Part shown: in pieces, positions 7,827 to 13,814 of the stretch
Numbering within the stretch: position 1 is the first letter of the stretch
Layout: each line of letters begins with the position of its first letter
NCBI RefSeq assembly: GCF_003626535.1
Contig: NZ_RBAL01000009.1
Coordinates: 62,001 to 126,000 of the forward strand
Direction of reading: 5' to 3'
From: Streptomyces hoynatensis
GTDB lineage: Bacteria; Actinomycetota; Actinomycetes; Streptomycetales; Streptomycetaceae
DNA length: 64,000 bases
The notes under the pieces: model-generated
What the model was told of the DNA's origin: nothing
The model's input: only the letters and a program-made list of their open reading frames with translations
The model's database searches: none
Translations under genes and position numbers: made by a program

Positions 7827-8458
7827 GCGGTCTCCAGGGCGGTGAGGATGGGCGGGAAGATGCGGTCGGCTGGGATGAAGCGGGTGAGCACCGAGATGGG
7901 CGCCCAGGTCACGTCGGTGTTCTCGATCGGGTCGCGATTGGTGGCCTCGCCGGCGAGATAGTCGGCCAGGTGGTAGACCGCCTCGACACCGGTCACCGGG
8001 TGGAGGCGCTGCCCGAGCTGGCGGCGGACCGAGCAGTGCACCCCGGTCTCCGCGTGGGTCTCTTGTACGGCCACGGCCTCAGGGTCGGCGCCCGGCTTGA
8101 CCACTCCGGCCGGGAACTGCCAGCGGAGCGCGTCGCCGTCGCGGCGGCACACGAGCAGCACCTCGCCGGGCCGGATCACGACGGCGATTGCGACCCGGAG
8201 GGCCTGCGCAGTGACTGCGTCACCCGGGCGGGACAGCAGTGCGAACCGTCGCTTCACCGCCTCACCCGCCCTCTCCAGAGTCGTGTCGAGCACCTGCTGC
8301 ATGTCGGGACGGGGGATGATCTCCGGCTGAGCGTTCCAGGTGGCGACGGTCCGCACAGCGATACCCAGATGCGCGGCGAAGCTCTCGTTGGTCATCCTCA
8401 TGGCGTCCTGGAGTGCGGCAGCAGTGGCGCCGGTCCACGTCTCGACGACGTCCATCAT
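7823..8458 (-). CDS. HTH-Nudix fusion, probable regulator
   Basis: Starts at one of two adjacent ATGs (8458 or 8455), preceded by GGAGG. Residues about 10-45 form a helix-turn-helix (MRMTNESFAAHLGIAVRTVA followed by TWNAQ), as in XRE proteins. Residues about 85-200 are a Nudix fold (GEVLLVCRRDGDALRWQFPA). The Nudix box is degenerate: GVVKPGADPEAVAVQETHAE keeps G and some acids but replaces the usual R with Q and one E of the EE pair with A. It may therefore bind rather than cleave a nucleotide and act as a ligand-responsive repressor. The fusion recurs in Streptomyces. Confidence 0.75.
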   Translation of the reverse strand: MMDVVETWTGATAAALQDAMRMTNESFAAHLGIAVRTVATWNAQPEIIPRPDMQQVLDTTLERAGEAVKRRFALLSRPGDAVTAQALRVAIAVVIRPGEVLLVCRRDGDALRWQFPAGVVKPGADPEAVAVQETHAETGVHCSVRRQLGQRLHPVTGVEAVYHLADYLAGEATNRDPIENTDVTWAPISVLTRFIPADRIFPPILTALETA

Positions 8459-8542
8459 CAGCCTCCGTCGCGCCCCCTCCTGGGCTACCGCATCTTCAGT
8501 GCACTGTCGGTGCACTATCTGCATTGCAGCCGCTCCGACACG

Positions 8543-8785
8543 TCATGGTGACGGCTCGTCGCCCCGAGTTGACTGGTGCTCATGCGGATCAGCATCAACG
8601 GCGAGATCGGGCTTCGGGCGGACTGGGCGCTTTGCGCCTGGCCGGCCGAGGTACCAACAGATGAACTCGCGGATGATGGCGGCCCGTTCGCTCCCCGCAG
8701 CTTTCGCTGCCACGTCGAAGTCGGCCCAGTCCTCATCCGGGATGCGGATCTGGCGCGGCTTCGTGTGGGTCGCGTTATTGGGCAC
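8543..8785 (-). CDS. Ribbon-helix-helix DNA-binding protein
   Basis: 80 residues. RQIRIPDEDWADFDVAAKAA forms the beta strand and first helix, and SERAAIIREFICWYL the second helix, of an Arc/CopG/MetJ-type ribbon-helix-helix. The tail is disordered. Three identical palindromes TGTAGCTACA lie upstream between this gene and the rightward gene at 9000. The nearest is 18 bases from its start codon. It probably represses itself, the leftward Nudix module and perhaps the rightward early genes. It is a candidate lysogeny or maintenance regulator. Confidence 0.75.
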   Translation of the reverse strand: MPNNATHTKPRQIRIPDEDWADFDVAAKAAGSERAAIIREFICWYLGRPGAKRPVRPKPDLAVDADPHEHQSTRGDEPSP

Positions 8786-8803
8786 CCGACAACCGTAGCC
8801 CTA

Positions 8804-8906
8804 TGTAGCTACACAGGGCAAGGCGCCTGCCGCTTCGTGGGGGCACAAATCTTCCTCGCGGATCCACTTGCATGTAGCTACACGAGTGTGTCAGTGTGTA
8901 GCTACA
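8804..8906. promoter_or_regulatory. Operator region: three copies of TGTAGCTACA
   Basis: Perfect 10-bp palindromes at 8804-8813, 8873-8882 and 8897-8906. Spacing between the starts is 69 and 24 bases. Flanks of the first two are also shared (A before, C after). They lie in the 214-base gap between divergent genes starting at 8785 (leftward RHH protein) and 9000 (rightward). Two copies 24 bases apart could bind an RHH tetramer cooperatively, and the third would control the RHH gene itself. The remainder of the gap holds a small CCTCC/GGAGG hairpin near 8916-8930. Confidence 0.7.
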
Positions 8907-8999
8907 AGGAACGCCCTCCAGAAACGGAGGCGGCCCCGCGAGGTGCGCCAACACCAGCCCGGGGCCTAGGTCAGACCCCTCTCTTCCAGGAGTCCAACC

Positions 9000-9341
9000 A
9001 TGTCCATCACTCTACCGAGTCTTGCCCTCACTCAGGATTCCTCTCCCTGCTTCCCGTGGTGCGCCCACGACGGCCGGTTCCCGGGTGAGCACACGAGTGC
9101 CACAGCGACGCTGACCTTCCCGCGGAGCCGGCGAGGCCTGAACGTCCCCACGACCCCCCTGCTCGCCGCCGAGCTGTACTGGTCGGAGGAGTTCCCCCAG
9201 ACCCGCGTGGGTATCGGCGCGGGCGACAACGACGGCGTCACCCTCGCCCCGGCCGAGGCCGAGCAGTTCGCCGACCGTCTGATCGCATTCGCCTTCCGCG
9301 TTCGCCGCCTCTCGCGCCTCGCCGCCGGGTCCGGCGCCTGA
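9000..9341 (+). CDS. DUF6907-like hypothetical protein
   Basis: 113 residues, ATG preceded by CCAGGAG. The start of the mature fold shows CFPWCAHDGRFPGEHTS, resembling the C-x-x-W-C...H pattern of the DUF6907 family in actinobacterial phages and plasmids. A beta-strand pair and a helix (LAPAEAEQFADRLIAFAFRV) follow. Its function is unknown. It is the first rightward gene after the RHH operator region. Sequence 9342-9517 after it holds only a GC-rich stem-forming leader. Confidence 0.6.
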   Translation: MSITLPSLALTQDSSPCFPWCAHDGRFPGEHTSATATLTFPRSRRGLNVPTTPLLAAELYWSEEFPQTRVGIGAGDNDGVTLAPAEAEQFADRLIAFAFRVRRLSRLAAGSGA

Positions 9342-9517
9342 GCCCCGCATTCGCAGCCCTGACGGTGGCCCGCAGGCGGGTCGGCGGATTCGACTTCCGC
9401 CCAGGGCGCTCCGGCCGATCGGCCGGGACAACGCAAGGCGGCCCCTTCGGAGTTGCACCTCCTCCGGGGCCTGGTGATCAACCCGTATCCGTGGCAACGA
9501 AAACGAAGGAGATCAAG

Positions 9518-9748
9518 GTGAAGCCTACCCATCTGCGCCCCTGGGTGCAGGCGGCCCGCGAGATGTGGTTCGCGGCCGAACGCATGGAGCGCCACCCCGC
9601 GGTCGCGGACGTGGCCCGTCGGCTGGCCCGGGAGGCCGGATCGCCGGTGGTGACGGAGGGCATCTGGACCGCGGCGTGGCGCCGGAGCCACGCGCCCGCC
9701 GTCGTCGAGTTCCCCGTCGGCCGCAGCGTGATGGCGGTGGCGGCATGA
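9518..9748 (+). CDS. Small hypothetical protein
   Basis: 76 residues. GTG at 9518 is chosen because AAGGAG sits six bases upstream; a GTG at 9491 is in frame but has no such site. PWVQAAREMWFAAERMERHP looks helical, and PAVADVARRLAREAGSPVVT could be a short HTH-like pair. No family recognised. It overlaps the next gene (ATGA). Confidence 0.5.
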   Translation: MKPTHLRPWVQAAREMWFAAERMERHPAVADVARRLAREAGSPVVTEGIWTAAWRRSHAPAVVEFPVGRSVMAVAA

Positions 9749-10023
9749 GGAACCTCTCTGTCCTGTCCGACGGTGACGCATCCGCCTCGTCGCAGCTGGC
9801 GGCGCGGCGTAGGGCCCGCACCACGGTCGCCGAGGCCGACGAGGCGCACCGGGCCGAGCTGGTCGAGCAGCTGGTGCGGGCGATGGCCAGCGCCTCCGCG
9901 CTGGACCAGATCCGGTTCGCGGCGGTGGCTTCCGAGTACGACCGCGAGCACCCGGGTGAGCTGTCGCTGCTGGACGAGGTGCTGGCCGCGGTCGCGGGTG
10001 ACGAGCTGCGGGCGGTGGCGTGA
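9745..10023 (+). CDS. Small hypothetical helical protein
   Basis: 92 residues of alternating charged helices (RRARTTVAEADEAHRAELVE, then IRFAAVASEYDREHPGELSL). Starts in an ATGA overlap and ends in a TGATG overlap, so it is translationally coupled on both sides. No recognised family. Confidence 0.5.
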   Translation: MRNLSVLSDGDASASSQLAARRRARTTVAEADEAHRAELVEQLVRAMASASALDQIRFAAVASEYDREHPGELSLLDEVLAAVAGDELRAVA

Positions 10024-10343
10024 TGGCGCATCCGCTGCTGCCGTACATCGAGACGTCTGGCGCCCGGGTGCGTGTGCTGCCGGTCGGCGCCGGCGTGGTG
10101 GTGGTGTCGCGGGCGGCTGTCGGCGACGGGTTCGTGGTGACGGCGTGGCGCCCCCCGACGGCGCGGGAGCAGGAGGAGGAGCGGGAGCGTCTGCGGCGCA
10201 ATCCGCGGGCGCGCCGTCGGCCGGCGGCGATGGTGTCCGGGCTCCGGGATGGTCTCGCGGAGGGCGAGGTGGATGCCGCGGTCGCCACGGTCACCGGGTT
10301 CCTGCGGCAGGACCTGGCCAGCATGAAGGTGGTGCGGCTCTGA
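10023..10343 (+). CDS. Small hypothetical protein
   Basis: 106 residues from the ATG in the TGATG overlap; a GTG three bases earlier is possible. Beta-rich N-terminus (VRVLPVGAGVVVVSRAAVGD), then a basic helix (EQEEERERLRRNPRARRRP). Function unknown. Confidence 0.5.
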   Translation: MAHPLLPYIETSGARVRVLPVGAGVVVVSRAAVGDGFVVTAWRPPTAREQEEERERLRRNPRARRRPAAMVSGLRDGLAEGEVDAAVATVTGFLRQDLASMKVVRL

Positions 10344-10540
10344 TGGCGAGTCTTCTGGAGGCGCTGCGGCGCTGGGATGCCGCCTCGGCGCGCGTGCTGC
10401 GAGGCCACGGGGCGCACGGGTGCGAGGTCGCGTTGCCCGACGGGCCCGCGTGGCGGCTCACCAACACGCAGGCCGACCGGCTGGCCTATGTGCTCGACGC
10501 CGACGCTGCGCGGCTGGAGCGGCAGGGCGGTGCGCGGTGA
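10343..10540 (+). CDS. Small hypothetical protein
   Basis: 65 residues, ATG in a TGATG overlap. LLEALRRWDAASARVLRGHG is followed by a short beta hairpin and ADRLAYVLDADAARLERQG. Function unknown. Overlaps the next GTG by four bases. Confidence 0.5.
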   Translation: MASLLEALRRWDAASARVLRGHGAHGCEVALPDGPAWRLTNTQADRLAYVLDADAARLERQGGAR

Positions 10541-10983
10541 ACGATCCGTTGCTGATGGCGGTGGCCACGCCGGCGCTGCCGAGTCGGGAGTGGGGGCGGC
10601 AGACGCTGGCGCGGCGGGCGGATGAGGTCCGCGTGTGGTCGGGCCGGTCGGGGGCGCTCGTGACGGGCGCTGCGGTCGCGGAGTGCCTGTCGAAGGCGCG
10701 CGAGGCGTTGGCGCGGTCGGGTTGGGTGGCGCGCGACCGGGACCGCGGGCTGTTCGCGGCGCTGTGGGAGGGGTCGTCGGACCCGGACGCGTTGACGGCG
10801 GCGAGCACGCTGCTGGAGTTGCTGCTGGAGGTGCGGGCGGAGGCGCCCGGGCTGATCCGGCCGGACTTCGAGGCGTGGGAGGCCCGCGCGGGCCGCACCT
10901 GGCCGGAGGTCGGGGAGTTGCTGGCCGCGGCGGCGCGGTTCGCCCGCGAGCACGGCCCGCAGGGGGGTGGTGGCCGTGGCTGA
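10537..10983 (+). CDS. Hypothetical helical protein
   Basis: 148 residues, GTG overlapping the preceding stop. It is helical throughout (AAVAECLSKAREALARSGWV, TAASTLLELLLEVRAEAPGL). No motif recognised. Its 3' end overlaps the next small gene. Confidence 0.5.
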   Translation: MNDPLLMAVATPALPSREWGRQTLARRADEVRVWSGRSGALVTGAAVAECLSKAREALARSGWVARDRDRGLFAALWEGSSDPDALTAASTLLELLLEVRAEAPGLIRPDFEAWEARAGRTWPEVGELLAAAARFAREHGPQGGGGRG

Positions 10984-11167
10984 TCCGGCACCCACTCACC
11001 ACGTGGTGGCGACGGTCCGTCTCGTGACCGGTCACGTGGCCACGCTGTGGGGCGACCTGTATGTGGCGCCCGGCACGCCGCGCAGCCGGGTCATCGAGCA
11101 TCTGCTCGCCGCGGACCCGGCCAATGCCGGCGGCGAGCTGATCGAGTTCTCGATGCGCAAGCTCTGA
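10976..11167 (+). CDS. Small hypothetical protein
   Basis: 63 residues from the GTG at 10976, eight bases after a G-run Shine-Dalgarno. GTGs at 10967 and 10970 are alternatives. VVATVRLVTGHVATLWGDLY and a short helix suggest a small alpha/beta fold. A terminator hairpin follows at 11192-11217. Confidence 0.45.
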   Translation: MADPAPTHHVVATVRLVTGHVATLWGDLYVAPGTPRSRVIEHLLAADPANAGGELIEFSMRKL

Positions 11168-11191
11168 CCTCGCGGCCCGGCGGTAGCCCAT

Positions 11192-11217
11192 CCGCCCCGG
11201 ACGCCCATCCGGGGCGG
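11192..11217 (+). terminator. Terminator hairpin
   Basis: A 10-bp perfect stem (CCGCCCCGGA 11192-11201 with 11208-11217) and a 6-base loop in the gap between the genes ending at 11167 and starting at 11290. Confidence 0.6.
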
Positions 11218-11289
11218 GTGGAGACCCGCTGAGCACCCCGTACCCCCGCCAACCCAGACTTCCGCCCTCGCGAAAGGTCCGATGATCCG

Positions 11290-11826
11290 ATGTTCCGACG
11301 CATCGACCGCCGCTGGAAGGCCGCCCGCACGCTGGCCGACCTCGGCACCCTGACCGCCGACTGGCTGGAGGGCTCGCTGCCTGGCGGCCATCCCGGCGGC
11401 TACGACCGGCCCGACCCCGAGACGCTGCCGCTGATCCCGACGCTCGCCGCCGCGAACCGCGCCAGGTTCGTGACCGACGTGTCGCAGCCCGGCTGGGACG
11501 GGATCGGCTACGACGGGCACCGGTGGGAGCAGCGGGCGGCGGTCGACGGGTACATCGCCGCTGGGCCCCTGCTCGACCGGATCGTGGCCGCGGCCAGCGC
11601 CGCCGGCCTGCTGGTCGAGGTCGACGGCCGCAGCATCCCGGTCACCCGCTCCCAGGGCCAGACGAAGACCGCGTTCGGCGCCCAGCCGCCGGTCAGCTAC
11701 GTGCGTCACTGCTGGCCGCGGGCTGCCGTCCCCCCGATCCTCGCCGCCCACCGACTCCTCATCGCCGACCGGCGCTTCGGCCCCCACGACCGGCTTTGGC
11801 GCGTCCTCGACGAGGCGGTGCGGTGA
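11290..11826 (+). CDS. DUF6919-like hypothetical protein
   Basis: 178 residues. The pattern (ADWLEG...PETLPLIPTLAAANRARF then VTDVSQPG) matches the DUF6919 family seen in Streptomyces phages and integrative elements. Its role is unknown. The ATG at 11290 follows GAAAGG at a slightly long distance. It starts a new run of overlapping genes leading into the transfer-type pair. Confidence 0.55.
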   Translation: MFRRIDRRWKAARTLADLGTLTADWLEGSLPGGHPGGYDRPDPETLPLIPTLAAANRARFVTDVSQPGWDGIGYDGHRWEQRAAVDGYIAAGPLLDRIVAAASAAGLLVEVDGRSIPVTRSQGQTKTAFGAQPPVSYVRHCWPRAAVPPILAAHRLLIADRRFGPHDRLWRVLDEAVR

Positions 11827-12074
11827 TGGGGCCCTCCCTGCCCGTGCGGGTCGCGCAGACCGGGGCGCTGCTGATGGTGGTCGTGCCGAAGGTGCACCCG
11901 CTGATGCTGCTGCCGTCGGCCCTGATCGCGGCGCTGATGCTGCCGCTGGCCACGGTCCTGGCCGCCGCCGCGGTCGCCACCTGGATCGTCGCCGGCGCCG
12001 CCCTCCCGCTGCTCGGCCTCCTCTACCGCGCCCTGATCGCCATCGCCAACTACCGCCCGGAGGTCAAGTCATGA
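11826..12074 (+). CDS. Small membrane protein
   Basis: 82 residues with two or three hydrophobic stretches (LLMVVVPKVHPLMLLPSALI; LAAAAVATWIVAGAALPLLG). Such small membrane proteins commonly accompany the spread (Spd) genes of Streptomyces conjugative elements, and this one lies four genes upstream of the TraB-like translocase. An Spd role is inferred from position only. Confidence 0.55.
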   Translation: MGPSLPVRVAQTGALLMVVVPKVHPLMLLPSALIAALMLPLATVLAAAAVATWIVAGAALPLLGLLYRALIAIANYRPEVKS

Positions 12075-12349
12075 AGTTCCGTCGCCGCCAGCAGGCCGCG
12101 CCCGAGCCCCAGCCTGTCGCGCCCCACGCCAACGTGATTGCTCGCTTCCTCACCGTCTCGGGCGCCGCGCTCGCCAACCCCGAGATCGCGGTGGTCGTCG
12201 AGGACCGCGGCGACCGCCGCGTGGACCGCTACGCCTACGCGTGCGCCGGATGCGGCGGCTCGTACAAGTCCGACGCCGAGGGGCACCTGTGTGAGCTGGC
12301 GCAGCGGCACGCCAAGGAGTGCACCGCGCTGCCCACGCCCCGCCCGTAG
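12071..12349 (+). CDS. Small zinc-knuckle protein
   Basis: 92 residues. It has a single YACAGCGGSYKSDAEGHLCE zinc-knuckle-like stretch with an additional His and Cys nearby (HAKECTALP). ATGA overlap with the upstream membrane protein. Unknown function. Confidence 0.5.
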   Translation: MKFRRRQQAAPEPQPVAPHANVIARFLTVSGAALANPEIAVVVEDRGDRRVDRYAYACAGCGGSYKSDAEGHLCELAQRHAKECTALPTPRP

Positions 12350-12357
12350 GTGACTCG

Positions 12358-12600
12358 ATGAACCCGTTCCGCAGCGTCGCCAAGGCGCGAGCCGCGAGGC
12401 GGCGGCACGAGCAGCTGATGGCCGCGGCCGGCCGCCTCATCTCCCGGAAGATCACCTCCGGGTTCCGGACCCCCCAGTACGAGGCGACCACCGCTGACCT
12501 GATCGCCCTCGCGTTCGGCCGCCACCAGCTGACCATCGACGAGACCGAAGCCGACCGCTACATCGCCGCCGCCCGAGCCGAGAAAGGAGTAACCCGATGA
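12358..12600 (+). CDS. Small basic protein
   Basis: 80 residues, very basic N-terminus (SVAKARAARRRHEQLMAAAG) then a helical tail. Starts eight bases after the previous stop and overlaps the next gene (ATGA). It may bind nucleic acid. No family recognised. Confidence 0.5.
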   Translation: MNPFRSVAKARAARRRHEQLMAAAGRLISRKITSGFRTPQYEATTADLIALAFGRHQLTIDETEADRYIAAARAEKGVTR

Positions 12601-13814
12601 CCTGGGCCGAAGACCGGCGCGCCGACCGCGCCGCAGACGCCGAACAGCGGCGCCTCGACGAGGACGCCCGCTACCAGCGCGCGCAGGACGCGCTCAACCG
12701 CAAGGAAGAGCGGAGGCGCCTCAAGCAGGACGCCAAGGAGGAGCGGAAGCGGAAGAAGGAAGCCGCCCGCCGCTCCCGCAAGGGCCAGAAGCGCAACGCC
12801 CGTCGCACCCGCTGGGCGAAGGTCGGCCGCCGGCTCAACAACAACCCCGTCACCGTGTTCGTCGGCTACGTCATGGTCGCCGCCGTCGTCCCGGCCGTCT
12901 TCTCCCAGGTCGCCGCGCTCAACCACGCCGGCGTGTGGATGCTGCTGGCGCTGCTGCTCGCCTCGATGCTCGAAGGCGGCGCGTGGGCGCTGACGTTCAT
13001 GGGCAAGGAGGCCGAGGACGCCGGGCGGCCCACCGGCCGTTTCAGGGTCGCCGCCTGGGGCACCGCGTTCGTCGCGGCCGGCATCCAGGTGTGGCACTGG
13101 GCCGCCATCGCCCCCCTGTGGGTGGCCGCCACGTTCGGCCTCTCGTCGCTGTTCGCGCTCTACCTGTGGGACCTGAAGACCCACGGCTCCAACGGGCTCA
13201 CCAAGGCCGAGCGGAAGGAGCGGAAGGAGCGCGCCAAGCAAGAGAAGAAGCGTCGGCAGCGGTTCCCCGACGTGTGGGAGCGGTACGAGGACATCCTCAT
13301 CGCGCACCCCTACGGCACGATCAAGCCCGAGGACGCGTGGGCCGAGGCGTGGACCGACCGGCGGGGCGCCCCCGTTTCCCAGGACAAGGACGTGCTCGGG
13401 CACCGGCAGTCCGCCGTTACCGAGGTCGGGCAGGTGCTGGAGGCGGCCGGGGTGACGCCCGAATCGCGGGCTGTCGACGCCCTCCTGACCGACCTGTTCC
13501 CTGCCCGAGGGAAGGGCGACGAGGGCCCCGCCGGTACCCCCCTACGCGGCCCCTCCGGTAAGCCCCCGAAGGGCAGCCCCGAAGCCGCTACAACCCTTGG
13601 GGGTAAAGGGAAGCAGGCCCCTCGGGCCTCCTCTGAGAAGGGTGCCGAGAGGCCCCTCGAAGAGGCCGACCTGAAGCGTGTCCGCACCCTCGCCGACGCC
13701 CTCGGCGACCTCGACAAGCTGTCGGTCCGGAAGGTGCGGGAAACGGTCGGCTGCCGCAGTGAGTACGCCATGCGTCTGCGCGACGCGGTGAAGAAGGAGA
13801 GGGGTGCGCTGTGA
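12597..13814 (+). CDS. Spd/DUF2637-like membrane protein with C-terminal HTH
   Basis: 405 residues. Residues 1-80 are an extreme charged helix (KEERRRLKQDAKEERKRKKE). Four hydrophobic segments lie in about 84-185 (PVTVFVGYVMVAAVVPAVFS; GVWMLLALLLASMLEGGAWA). A second basic helix follows, then a Pro/Gly linker, and the C-terminus (LDKLSVRKVRETVGCRSEYA) looks like a helix-turn-helix. This architecture resembles the DUF2637 and Spd-type proteins that accompany TraB in Streptomyces integrative and conjugative elements and help plasmid spread between hyphal compartments. It overlaps the translocase gene by four bases, so the two are almost certainly made together. In a phage this pairing is unusual. 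Confidence 0.65.
   Translation: MTWAEDRRADRAADAEQRRLDEDARYQRAQDALNRKEERRRLKQDAKEERKRKKEAARRSRKGQKRNARRTRWAKVGRRLNNNPVTVFVGYVMVAAVVPAVFSQVAALNHAGVWMLLALLLASMLEGGAWALTFMGKEAEDAGRPTGRFRVAAWGTAFVAAGIQVWHWAAIAPLWVAATFGLSSLFALYLWDLKTHGSNGLTKAERKERKERAKQEKKRRQRFPDVWERYEDILIAHPYGTIKPEDAWAEAWTDRRGAPVSQDKDVLGHRQSAVTEVGQVLEAAGVTPESRAVDALLTDLFPARGKGDEGPAGTPLRGPSGKPPKGSPEAATTLGGKGKQAPRASSEKGAERPLEEADLKRVRTLADALGDLDKLSVRKVRETVGCRSEYAMRLRDAVKKERGAL

Noticed and set aside
13310..13620. Possible rightward alternative frame rich in Arg in the Spd-like gene
   Set aside because: The main frame has membrane segments, correct overlaps and a plausible HTH. The other is a codon-bias artefact.
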